64,000 nt of DNA, taken from a bacterium. Lineage in GTDB: Bacteria > Sysuimicrobiota > Sysuimicrobiia > Sysuimicrobiales > Segetimicrobiaceae. How positions within the stretch are numbered: the stretch's first letter is position 1; the number at the start of each line of letters is the position of its first letter. The notes beneath the pieces are model-generated. The model was given only the letters and a program-made list of their open reading frames with translations, was not told where the DNA came from and did no database searches. Where the stretch lies: positions 74,530-138,529 of the forward strand of contig DATGHU010000023.1 in assembly GCA_035307765.1 (NCBI GenBank). Direction: 5' to 3'. A program made the position numbers and the translations under genes. This document shows, in pieces, positions 1-7,205 of the stretch.

Positions 1-72
1 ATCGGCGTCGTGCTGCTCGCGTACTCCTTCATCCTGTTGTTCCTGCGCAAGGGAGGGTTTACGGGTGTATAA
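1..72 (+). CDS. C-terminal end of a membrane protein (partial)
   Basis: The reading frame is open from the first base to a TAA at 70-72, giving 23 residues. They are mostly hydrophobic (Val, Leu, Ile, Phe) followed by a short basic tail (RKGG), as expected for the last transmembrane helix of an inner-membrane protein. The stop overlaps the GTG start of the cytochrome b gene at 65, so the two are translationally coupled and this is probably another subunit of the same respiratory complex. The rest of the gene lies outside the window, so the family cannot be named. Confidence 0.55.
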   Translation: MGVVLLAYSFILLFLRKGGFTGV

Positions 73-1240
73 GCGGCTCCTGGCGCGCCTCCTGCGGTGG
101 ACGTTGAAACTCGACGTGGCCATCAACCGTGTCTACCCGGAGGATTTCAATCCCCTGTACTATACGGGAGGGCTGTCCAACCTCTTCCTCACGGTCCTGG
201 TGCTCTCCGGGATCTTCCTGTTCTTCTACTACGTGCCGTCCTTCAACGACGCCTACACCTCGGTGCAGTACATCTCCGATCAGCTGCCGCCGCCCGCCCA
301 GGTGCCGTACGGACAGATCATCCGCGGCATTCACCGCTACGCCGCCGATGGGTTCATCATCGTCATCCTGCTCCATTTCTTCCGGAACTGGTTCACGGAG
401 CGATTCCGGTTCTCCCGCGATGAACCGTGGATCAGCGGCATGATGCTGCTCGTCTTCGCCGGCTTCATCGGCGTGACCGGGTACGTGTTGGTCTGGGACC
501 AGCGCAGCGAGTTGATCGTGGCGATGACGGGGAACGCGTTGGGGTCGGTGCCGTGGGTGGGCGGATGGCTGCGCTCCGTCCTGTTCGGGGGGGAGGGGGT
601 GACCAACCTGCTCCTGCCGCGGATGCTGTTCCTCCACGTTGGCCCGGCGACCGCGCTGTACGTCCTGCTGTGGTGGCACTACGTGCGCATCCGCCACCCC
701 AAGGTCTGGCCGCCGGCGGTATGGACGCTGTTCTCGGTGGGGCTGATCCTGCTTCTTACCGGGTTGGTCCCCGCGGTCAGCCAGCCTTCGGCCTCGGCGG
801 GGTCCACGCCTTCCCGCCTCGCGCTCGACTGGTTCTTCCTCCTCCCGTACGCGAGCCTTCAATACCTCCCGTCGCTCGGGCTGATCCTGCTCGCCGTCGT
901 CATCGTCGCCTACGGGCTGTACATCCCGTACCAGCTGCCCGAGACCGAGCGGGAGCTGGGGATGCGGGACTCCGGGGTGGCGCAGGTCATCGACGCCAAC
1001 TGCACGGGGTGCGAGCTCTGCTACTACGACTGCCCGTACGACGCGATCGTCATGGTCCCCACCCCGCATCCCGGCGTGACGAAGGCGGCCCAGGCCCGGA
1101 AGCTCCTGGCCATCGTCCTGGAGTCGCGGTGCGTGGAGTGCGGGATCTGCATCGGTGCGTGTCCCTTTGAAGCGCTGGAACTGCCCCACTACCTGGAATC
1201 GGACGTCCACGAAAAGGTGCTGGCCGCATGCCGGAGCTAG
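65..1240 (+). CDS. Cytochrome b6-type membrane protein fused to a 2x[4Fe-4S] ferredoxin domain
   Basis: A 391-residue fusion. Residues 1 to about 290 form a cytochrome b6-like integral membrane domain with several hydrophobic helices. Two His pairs with the 14-residue spacing of the bis-heme ligands are visible (H90/H104 after RGIHRY, and H191/H205 in the following helix pair). The C-terminal part (about 305-391) is a bacterial ferredoxin domain with two CxxCxxCxxxCP motifs (C313-C323 and C356-C366). Cytochrome b proteins of this family exchange electrons with quinones, and the attached ferredoxin gives a direct cytoplasmic iron-sulfur path. GTG start, overlapping the upstream membrane gene and the downstream MvhD-like gene (13 bp), so a complex is likely. 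The donor and acceptor are not shown by the sequence. Confidence 0.88.
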   Translation: MYKRLLARLLRWTLKLDVAINRVYPEDFNPLYYTGGLSNLFLTVLVLSGIFLFFYYVPSFNDAYTSVQYISDQLPPPAQVPYGQIIRGIHRYAADGFIIVILLHFFRNWFTERFRFSRDEPWISGMMLLVFAGFIGVTGYVLVWDQRSELIVAMTGNALGSVPWVGGWLRSVLFGGEGVTNLLLPRMLFLHVGPATALYVLLWWHYVRIRHPKVWPPAVWTLFSVGLILLLTGLVPAVSQPSASAGSTPSRLALDWFFLLPYASLQYLPSLGLILLAVVIVAYGLYIPYQLPETERELGMRDSGVAQVIDANCTGCELCYYDCPYDAIVMVPTPHPGVTKAAQARKLLAIVLESRCVECGICIGACPFEALELPHYLESDVHEKVLAACRS

Positions 1241-1776
1241 GGTCGACCCAGAAGCCCGCCCCCGGGGCGGGGACCCCGCCGGGGACGTCCTCCCACCGTC
1301 CCAAGATCGTCGGCTTCCTCTGCGACTGGGCGGTGAGCGCGGAGGGGTTAATCCGCGAGGACGGGACGATGCGCGATCTTCCCAACGTCACGTTGATCAG
1401 GGTGATGTGCTCGGGGTTCATCCGGCCGGCGTGGCTGGAGTTCGCGCTGCGGAACGGCGCGGAGGGAGCGTTCGTCTGCGGGTGTCCGCTCGGGGACTGC
1501 TTCAACCGGTTCGGGAACAACTTGATCGGCGACCGGGTTCTCCAGATGCGCCGGCGGCTCGAACGGCAAAAGATCCACCCGGACCGGGTGGCGACGATGT
1601 ATTTCGGACTGCACGCCCAGGCCGAGTTCGTCACCGCCGTTCGGGAGTTCAGCGACCGCGTGGCCGGCCTGCCCGGCCCCGTCACGCCCCCCGCGCGCCC
1701 GGCGGCGCGCGCCGGCGCCCCCGGACAACCCCCCGCCGCGCGCCGCTCCGACGCGGGTGGGGAGGAGGGCGCGTGA
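1228..1776 (+). CDS. MvhD/FlpD-family iron-sulfur electron-transfer protein
   Basis: 182 residues. The conserved core (about residues 25-150) carries the Cys motifs of the methyl-viologen-reducing hydrogenase delta subunit (MvhD) family: GFLCDW, VMCSGF and CGCPLGDC. In methanogens MvhD passes electrons to heterodisulfide reductase; in bacteria similar proteins sit beside HdrA-like or cytochrome b modules. Here it overlaps the cytochrome b-ferredoxin fusion by 13 bp and the next small membrane gene by 1 bp, suggesting it is the soluble electron adaptor of a quinone-linked complex. Both termini are Pro/Ala-rich and probably disordered. The partner oxidoreductase is presumably upstream of the window. 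Confidence 0.82.
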   Translation: MPELGSTQKPAPGAGTPPGTSSHRPKIVGFLCDWAVSAEGLIREDGTMRDLPNVTLIRVMCSGFIRPAWLEFALRNGAEGAFVCGCPLGDCFNRFGNNLIGDRVLQMRRRLERQKIHPDRVATMYFGLHAQAEFVTAVREFSDRVAGLPGPVTPPARPAARAGAPGQPPAARRSDAGGEEGA

Positions 1777-1910
1777 TGGCGGAGCGCACGCCGTCCGGTC
1801 AGGCCAGGAGGCGATCGGCCGCGGTCCAATGGAAGTACCTCATCTTTTGGCTACTCCTCTTCGGCACGCTGTTCTTCATCTCGCTCTACGGCATCGTGGC
1901 GGAGGCGTAA
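1776..1910 (+). CDS. Small single-helix membrane protein
   Basis: 44 residues starting at an ATG that overlaps the TGA of the MvhD-like gene. A basic, Arg-rich N-terminus (about 20 residues) precedes one strongly hydrophobic helix (WKYLIFWLLLFGTLFFISLY) and a short tail, so the topology is N-in with one membrane pass. Small one-helix subunits are common in respiratory complexes. The overlap and the terminator-like hairpin directly after it argue for a real last gene of this operon. The family is not recognised. Confidence 0.6.
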   Translation: MAERTPSGQARRRSAAVQWKYLIFWLLLFGTLFFISLYGIVAEA

Positions 1911-1914
1911 CATC

Positions 1915-1943
1915 GCCGCCCCGCCCCGGTGGGGCGGGGCGGC
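1915..1943 (+). terminator. Intrinsic terminator-like hairpin after the cytochrome b operon
   Basis: A perfect 13-bp GC-only inverted repeat (1915-1927 with 1931-1943) with a 3-nt loop lies 4 bp after the stop of the small membrane gene. The following tract (gaccgtctttctc) is only moderately T-rich. Position and strength fit a transcription terminator for the upstream operon. Confidence 0.7.
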
Positions 1944-2016
1944 GACCGTCTTTCTCTCCCCGGCGCGGCGTCGCCACTCCAGGAGAACCCCCGGGCTGAC
2001 GAGAAACACACCGCTC

Positions 2017-3051
2017 ATGGATCTCACCTCGATCTATGCTCCCGTGCGCGATGACCTGGACTCGCTGGGGCGGCTCCTCAGAGACGAGCTGTCGGCCGAT
2101 GATCCCTTTGTCGGCGAGCTGGTGGCCCACGTCCTCAAGACCCGCGGCAAGTTCCTCCGGCCCGCTCTGGTGTGCCTCAGCGCGCTCTCCTGCCGCGCCA
2201 TTCCTCCGAATATCGGGGTGGGGGGAACGGACGGAGTCCCCGCCCGTGCGGACGACGCCGGTGCCCGGCTGGAGGTTGCCGCCGCCACCGAACTGATCCA
2301 CGTCGCCTCCCTGATTCACGACGATGTGATCGACGCCGCCGACCTCCGGCGGGGGCAGGCTTCCGTGAACGCGATTTGGGGCAACCAGGTCGCCGTGCTC
2401 TTGGGGGACTATCTGTTCAGCAAGGCGTTCCACTTGCTGTCGCGGCTGCAGGACGCCTCCCTCGCCGCCGCGATGGCGGCGGCCACGGTGAAGATGAGCC
2501 AGTCGGAGATCAAGCAGATCAAGTACGGGAATACGCCTCACACCGATGAGGCGATCTACTTCGACATCATCGCCGGGAAGACGGCGCACCTCTTCAGCGC
2601 CGCCTGCCGGTGCGGTGCGCTGACCGCCGGGGCCACCGAAGCGGAGACGACGGCGCTGACGACGTTTGGCTTGGAGTGGGGGATGGCGTTCCAGATCACC
2701 GACGACGCGTTGGACTTGACCGCCACCGCGGAGCAGGTCGGGAAACCGATCGGCAGCGACATCCAGACGGGCAAGGTGACGCTGCCGATCATCCACGCGC
2801 TCACCGTCGCCCCCCAGAACGACCGGCGCCGCCTTGAGGAGATTCTGGGGAGCGGCGACGGCGATCGGGCACCCGAGGCGATGGGGGAGGTGGCGGCGAT
2901 CCTGGCCCGGTGCGGCGCGATCGACCACGCCTTCGAGGTCGCCCGCCGCCGTGCCGAGCACGCCGCGGTGAGCCTGACCCGGCTCAGGGCCTCGGCCGCC
3001 CGGGAGAGCCTGGAGGCACTGGTCGAGTTCGTCACGGTGCGGAGCCATTAG
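2017..3051 (+). CDS. Polyprenyl diphosphate synthase (heptaprenyl/octaprenyl-type)
   Basis: 344 residues, the length of long-chain trans-prenyl transferases. It adds isopentenyl units to allylic diphosphates to build the side chain of menaquinone or ubiquinone. Both Asp-rich, Mg-diphosphate-binding motifs are present: DDVID near residue 101, followed by the conserved RRG, and DDALD near 229. The GKFLRP motif typical of the N-terminus is at about residues 48-53. It stands alone between two terminators, after a quinone-linked respiratory module. Chain length cannot be told from the sequence. Confidence 0.9.
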   Translation: MDLTSIYAPVRDDLDSLGRLLRDELSADDPFVGELVAHVLKTRGKFLRPALVCLSALSCRAIPPNIGVGGTDGVPARADDAGARLEVAAATELIHVASLIHDDVIDAADLRRGQASVNAIWGNQVAVLLGDYLFSKAFHLLSRLQDASLAAAMAAATVKMSQSEIKQIKYGNTPHTDEAIYFDIIAGKTAHLFSAACRCGALTAGATEAETTALTTFGLEWGMAFQITDDALDLTATAEQVGKPIGSDIQTGKVTLPIIHALTVAPQNDRRRLEEILGSGDGDRAPEAMGEVAAILARCGAIDHAFEVARRRAEHAAVSLTRLRASAARESLEALVEFVTVRSH

Positions 3052-3201
3052 CCCGTCGGGAGCTGATGCCCCCGGGGAGACGGTCGCCCCGCAGGCTCCC
3101 CGGCGGGCCCGGGTTCTGCCCGTGGGCGCTGATCGGGCTGGATGCCGCCCCGGAACCCGCGCCGGGGGGGGAACTCCGTAGCGCCCTCGGGCGCTTGCGT
3201 G

Positions 3202-3207
3202 TATAAT
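3202..3207 (+). promoter_or_regulatory. -10 box upstream of tatA
   Basis: A consensus TATAAT preceded by TG lies 17 bp before the tatA start. No good -35 hexamer is seen; a 6-bp inverted repeat (gcgccc/gggcgc, 3181-3194) occupies part of that space. The predicted transcript would begin very near the Shine-Dalgarno (ggaggtg, 3213-3219). Confidence 0.5.
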
Positions 3208-3224
3208 GAGCCCGGAGGTGCCGT

Positions 3225-3407
3225 ATGACGGGGAAGTTTTGGGAACTGATCATCATTCTGGCGATCATCATCCTGGTCTTCGGCCCCAGCCGCCTCGCCG
3301 GTCTGGGCGGGGCGGTGGGGAAGGCGATGCGGGAGTTCCGCGAGGCCACCAAGCCCGAGGAACCAAAGCCGGTCACTCCGGATAAGGGCAGCGGAGAGAA
3401 AGGCTGA
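3225..3407 (+). CDS. tatA: Sec-independent protein translocase TatA/E
   Basis: 60 residues: one N-terminal membrane helix (about residues 5-20), the FGP hinge (residues 19-21), then an amphipathic helix with the conserved G(K)AMREF(R) pattern and a charged, Pro-rich tail. TatA oligomers form the pore for folded, twin-arginine signal proteins. No TatC or TatB is nearby, so this is an orphan subunit gene. An ideal Shine-Dalgarno lies 5 bp before the ATG, and a strong terminator follows. Confidence 0.9.
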   Translation: MTGKFWELIIILAIIILVFGPSRLAGLGGAVGKAMREFREATKPEEPKPVTPDKGSGEKG

Positions 3408-3458
3408 TCCTCCGGCGGCGCCCCGGCGCACGGGGCGCGCCAGAGGCGCGGGAGAGGG

Positions 3459-3484
3459 GAGCGGCCGGCGGCCGCTCTTTTTTT
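3459..3484 (+). terminator. Rho-independent terminator of tatA
   Basis: 8-bp perfect stem (gagcggcc/ggccgctc) with a 3-nt loop, followed directly by seven T residues at 3478-3484. Classic intrinsic terminator on the plus strand. Confidence 0.92.
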
Positions 3485-3538
3485 GCGTCGGGCTCGCCGA
3501 GGTCGGGTCGGCCCGAGGCGGGCTGGCGGAGGTGAGGG

Positions 3539-3808
3539 GTGGCCAAGACGCCCAAGCGCGGGAGGAATCCGTGGTGGATCTTGGTGGTGATCATCATCGC
3601 GGGCGCGATGCTCGGCAGCGTGCTGGCCAACGCGGTCGGGCAGTTCACCTACCTCTCGTGGCTGGCCCGATCGATCAGCATCGGAGTCACCCCGCCGGTC
3701 GTCGTTGACCTGCACGTTTTCACCCTCACGATCGGATTCGTGGTTCGGTTGAACCTCGCGATCGTCCTTGGTATACTGGTAGCCGCGTACGTGTTTCGGA
3801 TGCTTTGA
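3539..3808 (+). CDS. DUF4321 family small membrane protein
   Basis: 89 residues from a GTG with a gaggtgagg Shine-Dalgarno. A basic N-terminus is followed by a hydrophobic helix (about 12-32), a linker with the aromatic-Leu-Ser pattern of the family, and a second hydrophobic helix (about 62-88). The pattern, with an internal VDLHVFTLTIGF-like segment before the last helix, matches DUF4321 proteins, which often sit next to mreB/radC in Firmicutes-like genomes. The function is unknown; proximity suggests a link to cell shape. Confidence 0.72.
   Translation: MAKTPKRGRNPWWILVVIIIAGAMLGSVLANAVGQFTYLSWLARSISIGVTPPVVVDLHVFTLTIGFVVRLNLAIVLGILVAAYVFRML
3749..3777 (+). promoter_or_regulatory. Sigma-70-type promoter for radC-mreB operon
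   Basis: TTGAAC (3749-3754), 17-bp spacer, TATACT (3772-3777). It lies inside the 3' end of the DUF4321 gene and reads toward radC and mreB. The transcript would carry an untranslated leader of about 320 bases before radC. Confidence 0.72.
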
Positions 3809-4107
3809 CCGCGACGGTCAACAAGGGCGAGACGTGGGAGCGGCGCACGGCGCCGTGCGCGCGGTTGGTGTCTCCGCCACGTCCTTGGCCGACTCCGAGG
3901 GGACGGCCCGTCGCTGGGGGAACCTCCTGGTGTCCACCGGTCCCGAGATGCTCCGGAAATCGGGTGCGCGTGTCGTCGCACGGACCGGCGTCCTTCCCCC
4001 TCCGCCGGCCGCTTCTCGGTTTGCGTCCGTCGACACCCCGGAACGGTGGGATGCCCGTACCCTCTGACCCTCTCGCCGGAAATTCTCCGCCGCGGAGGGT
4101 CCCGCGA
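3809..4107 (+). other. About 300-bp leader before radC, no convincing gene
   Basis: The frame is open through here in phase with radC, but composition is not protein-like and the RadC family begins at 4108. It lies downstream of the promoter at 3749-3777, so it is probably a 5' untranslated leader. It contains an exact 18-bp palindrome (3843-3860, gcgcacggc/gccgtgcgc). No known riboswitch class could be matched. Confidence 0.4.
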
Positions 4108-4806
4108 ATGAAAGATCTCCCCGTCGAACTGCGACCGCGGGAGCGGCTGCTCACCGACGGGAGTGCGGCGCTCAGTTCCGCGGAGTTGATCGCGGTGCTG
4201 CTGCGCACGGGGTCGTCCGGACGCAGCGCCCTCGACGTGGCCACGGAGCTGCTGTGCCGGTACGAGACCCTGGATCGGCTCGCCTCGGCCACCCCGGGGG
4301 AGTTGTGCACGACGCCGGGCGTGGGACCGGTCAAGGCGCTGCACCTGCTGGCGGCGTTCGAGGTCGGGCGGCGCCTCGGCAACCTCCCTCCCCACGTCCG
4401 CCAGGCCATCCGCACCGCAGCCGATGTCGCTCAGCTCGTGATGCCGGCGTTGAGGTTCCAGGAGACCGAGCGGTTCTGGGTGCTGCTCCTGAACACGAAA
4501 AACGAAGTCCTCGGCCGCGCGGAGGTGTCGGCGGGGGGATTGGCGAGCACCCCGGTCGACCCGCGGGAGGTATTCAAGGCGGCCGTGAAGCGCGGGGCCG
4601 CCGGGCTGGTCCTCATCCACAATCATCCCTCCGGGGATCCCACTCCCAGCCGGGCGGATGTCGCGCTCACAGCGCGCCTCCGCCGCGCGGGGCGGCTAAT
4701 GGGCATACCTATCATTGATCATCTGGTGATCGGAGATGGTCGGTACGTCAGCCTCCGGGAGCGGGGCATGTTCGAGGAGGAACCCGAGAGGAGCGTGGAG
4801 GGATGA
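4108..4806 (+). CDS. radC: RadC family JAMM/MPN-fold protein
   Basis: 232 residues starting at the ATG that gives the canonical [13 protein letters not shown]-terminus; the frame is open further upstream but family members begin here. It has an N-terminal helix-hairpin-helix region (about 35-80, with TPGVGPVKA) and a C-terminal MPN/JAMM domain with [14 protein letters not shown] (about 170-185), the metal-binding motif. RadC is widespread and often linked to mreB, but its biochemical role is unsettled despite the DNA-repair name. The stop overlaps the mreB start (ATGA). Confidence 0.9.
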   Translation: MKDLPVELRPRERLLTDGSAALSSAELIAVLLRTGSSGRSALDVATELLCRYETLDRLASATPGELCTTPGVGPVKALHLLAAFEVGRRLGNLPPHVRQAIRTAADVAQLVMPALRFQETERFWVLLLNTKNEVLGRAEVSAGGLASTPVDPREVFKAAVKRGAAGLVLIHNHPSGDPTPSRADVALTARLRRAGRLMGIPIIDHLVIGDGRYVSLRERGMFEEEPERSVEG

Positions 4807-5840
4807 TCTTCAACGGGCTGCTGAACCGGTTCAGCCGGGACATGGGCGTGGACCTCGGCACCGCCAATACTCTCGTGTACGTGCGGCACGAGGGCATCGT
4901 GCTGCGCGAGCCCTCGGTCGTGGCGAAGCGCGTGGACGGGGGCGAGATCCTGGCGGTGGGGGACGAGGCGAAGAAGATGATCGGCCGCACCCCGGGCGAC
5001 ATCGTGGCCACCCGCCCGCTGCGCGACGGCGTGATCGCGGACTTCGACACCACCGCCGCCATGCTGACCTACTTCATCCGCCATGGGCTGCGGGGCCGCA
5101 GCTTCTTGCGGCCGCGGGTCGTCGTGGGCATCCCCAGCGGCGTCACGGAGGTGGAGAAGCGAGCCGTGATCGACGCGACGCTTCAGGCCGGCGCCCGCGA
5201 AGCCTATCTGATCGAACAGCCGATGGCCGCGGCGATCGGGGCGGGGCTGCCGGTGTCGGATCCCATCGGCAGCATGGTGGTGGACATCGGTGGCGGCACG
5301 ACGGAGGTCGCCGTGATCGCCCTCGGTGGGATCGTGACCGCGCGCAGCCTCCGCATCGCGGGAGACGAAATGGACGAGGCGATCATCCAGTACTCGCGCA
5401 AGGCCTATAATTTGCTGATCGGGGAGCGCACCTCCGAGGACATCAAGATCGCCGTGGGGTCGGCGTTCCCTCAGCGCGAGGAACAAACGATCGAGGTGCG
5501 CGGCCGTGACCTGGTGTCGGGCCTGCCCCGAACGGTGCGGATGACCAGCACGGAGATTCGGGAGGCGATGGCGGAGCCGATCGCGGGGATCGTCGAGGCC
5601 GTGAAGATGACGCTCGAGCGGACGCCCCCCGAGCTCGCCGCCGACATCGTCGATCGGGGGATCGTGATGGCCGGCGGCGGGTCGCTGCTCCGCGGCCTCG
5701 ATCGGCTGCTCGCCGAGGAGACCGGGATGCCGGTGACGCTGACGGAGGATCCGCTGAGCAGCGTCGTGCTCGGCACCGGCAAGGCGCTCGAGGAGATCGA
5801 GACGCTGAAGAAGGTGTTCATCTCCAGCAAGCGGTTCTAG
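4803..5840 (+). CDS. mreB: Rod shape-determining actin homologue MreB
   Basis: 345 residues, the usual MreB length. Actin-fold nucleotide motifs are visible: phosphate-1 DLGTANT (about 18-24), phosphate-2 [11 protein letters not shown] (about 161-171) and the adenosine motif MAGGGSLL (about 289-296). A short amphipathic N-terminus ([10 protein letters not shown]) could bind membrane. MreB filaments organise cell-wall synthesis in rod cells. First gene of the contiguous mreB-mreC-mreD-mrdA-rodA set and translationally coupled to radC. Confidence 0.95.
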   Translation: MIFNGLLNRFSRDMGVDLGTANTLVYVRHEGIVLREPSVVAKRVDGGEILAVGDEAKKMIGRTPGDIVATRPLRDGVIADFDTTAAMLTYFIRHGLRGRSFLRPRVVVGIPSGVTEVEKRAVIDATLQAGAREAYLIEQPMAAAIGAGLPVSDPIGSMVVDIGGGTTEVAVIALGGIVTARSLRIAGDEMDEAIIQYSRKAYNLLIGERTSEDIKIAVGSAFPQREEQTIEVRGRDLVSGLPRTVRMTSTEIREAMAEPIAGIVEAVKMTLERTPPELAADIVDRGIVMAGGGSLLRGLDRLLAEETGMPVTLTEDPLSSVVLGTGKALEEIETLKKVFISSKRF

Positions 5841-5848
5841 GAGTCGTT

Positions 5849-6688
5849 GTGCTGTCTGAGGGGTTCGGCCGCCGTCGGCGATTCGTCCTGTTCGTTGTGC
5901 TGTGCATCCTGGCCCTCGGGGTGCTCACCGAACAGGTTCGCACCCCCGACAAGCGGCGGGCCGGGTGGTTGGGCCGGGGGGTCGAGGCGGTGCTGGCACC
6001 GGTCACCGCCGGCCTCTCCCGAGTGAGCGACGCGGTCGGCGGGAGCTGGGTCCTGCTGACGGAGATCGGCACGCTGCGCAGTGAGAACGCGCGGCTGCGC
6101 GCGGAGGTGGCGCAACTCCGCTCGGAGAGCGCCCAGCTCCACGAGGCCGCCCAAGAGGCCGTGCGGCTGCGCAAGCTTCTGGCGTTCAAGGAGCAGCCGT
6201 ACCGCACGGTCGCCGTGCGGGTGATCGGGCGCGATCCCAGCCAGTGGTTCAACACCGTGCTGGTCGACCGAGGGCCCGCCGCCGGCATTCGCCGAAACGA
6301 TCCGGTCGTCACCAGCGAAGGGCTGGTGGGTCGGGTGATCGAAACGGGAGGCTCGTGGGCCAGGGTGCTCCTGATCCTCGACCCCCGCAGCGCGGTCGGG
6401 GTGTTTGTCGGGTCTTCCCGCGATGCCGGGGTGGCGGAAGGTCAGGCGGGACCGATCCTCCGGGTCAAATACCTGTCTCGGGACGCCGAGATCAGGCCGG
6501 GCGACCCAATCGTGACGGCGGGGTTGGGAGAAATTTACCCGCGAGGCCTGCCGGTCGGGACGATCGTGGGCGTGACGCGCACGGAGGGGGACCTGTTCCA
6601 AGAAGCCCTCGTCCGGCCGGACGCCGACCTCAATCACCTTGAAGAGATGCTCATCCTGGTCACGAGCGCCTCACCGGGGTCTCCGTGA
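5849..6688 (+). CDS. mreC: Rod shape-determining protein MreC
   Basis: 279 residues from a GTG. N-terminal membrane anchor (about 10-28), then a coiled coil (about 65-112, repeated R/L/E heptads), then the beta-barrel MreC domain with the conserved VIGRDPSQWFNT (about 127-138). MreC is a bitopic envelope protein that couples MreB to PBP2/RodA. It starts 8 bp after mreB and overlaps mreD by 4 bp. Confidence 0.93.
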   Translation: MLSEGFGRRRRFVLFVVLCILALGVLTEQVRTPDKRRAGWLGRGVEAVLAPVTAGLSRVSDAVGGSWVLLTEIGTLRSENARLRAEVAQLRSESAQLHEAAQEAVRLRKLLAFKEQPYRTVAVRVIGRDPSQWFNTVLVDRGPAAGIRRNDPVVTSEGLVGRVIETGGSWARVLLILDPRSAVGVFVGSSRDAGVAEGQAGPILRVKYLSRDAEIRPGDPIVTAGLGEIYPRGLPVGTIVGVTRTEGDLFQEALVRPDADLNHLEEMLILVTSASPGSP

Positions 6689-7191
6689 TCAGGTACGGTG
6701 CCTACGCGGTGCTCGTCGCCGCGGGGCTCGCCTTGCAGACGACGTGGCTGACCCGCGTCAACATCGCCGGGGCCGCGCCGGACCCGGTGCTCGTGGTCGT
6801 GATGGTCGTGGGGCTCTTCCACGGGTCCGAAGAAGGCGCGATCTTCGGTGCGGGGGTGGGGCTGCTTCAGGACGTCGCCACCGGGGTGCCGCTAGGGCTC
6901 GGAATGCTGGCCGGTCTCTGCGTGGGGTTCGCCGCGGGGCTGGGGGAGCGCGTCATCTATATGGAATACATCTGGCTGCCGGCTCTCGCCGCGGTGGTGC
7001 TGAGCGCGATCCGGATGGTGGTGTGGGCCGGCGCGGCGCATCTGGTGGGACTCCTGCAGGCCCCGATTCTCGACGTGATCCGGGTGGGGGTCGCCGCCGC
7101 GTGCTATAATGGCGTTATTGCCGTGCCAATTTTCTACGGACTCCACCACCTCGATGGGATTCTGGGCCAGCGCCACGAGGAGTCCCGGTAG
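6685..7191 (+). CDS. mreD: Rod shape-determining membrane protein MreD
   Basis: 168 residues, almost entirely hydrophobic with five or six membrane helices, the size and profile of MreD. The GTG start overlaps the mreC stop by 4 bp. MreD is a polytopic inner-membrane partner of MreC and RodA. The sequence is weakly conserved, as usual, so the call leans partly on its place between mreC and mrdA. Confidence 0.88.
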   Translation: MIRYGAYAVLVAAGLALQTTWLTRVNIAGAAPDPVLVVVMVVGLFHGSEEGAIFGAGVGLLQDVATGVPLGLGMLAGLCVGFAAGLGERVIYMEYIWLPALAAVVLSAIRMVVWAGAAHLVGLLQAPILDVIRVGVAAACYNGVIAVPIFYGLHHLDGILGQRHEESR

Positions 7192-7205
7192 GGGTCGTCC
7201 CGAGG

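Noticed and set aside
59-1210. 383-residue minus-strand open frame opposite the cytochrome b gene
   Set aside because: Arg/Asp/His-rich translation with no domain; an antisense shadow typical of high-GC DNA.
3895-4070. Possible c-di-AMP (ydaO) riboswitch in the radC leader (gctgggggaacc)
   Set aside because: Only a short stretch resembles the motif; the other conserved blocks could not be placed.
3805-4107. RadC N-terminal extension of about 100 residues
   Set aside because: RadC proteins begin at MKDLP...; the extension has no family support and follows a leader-like region.
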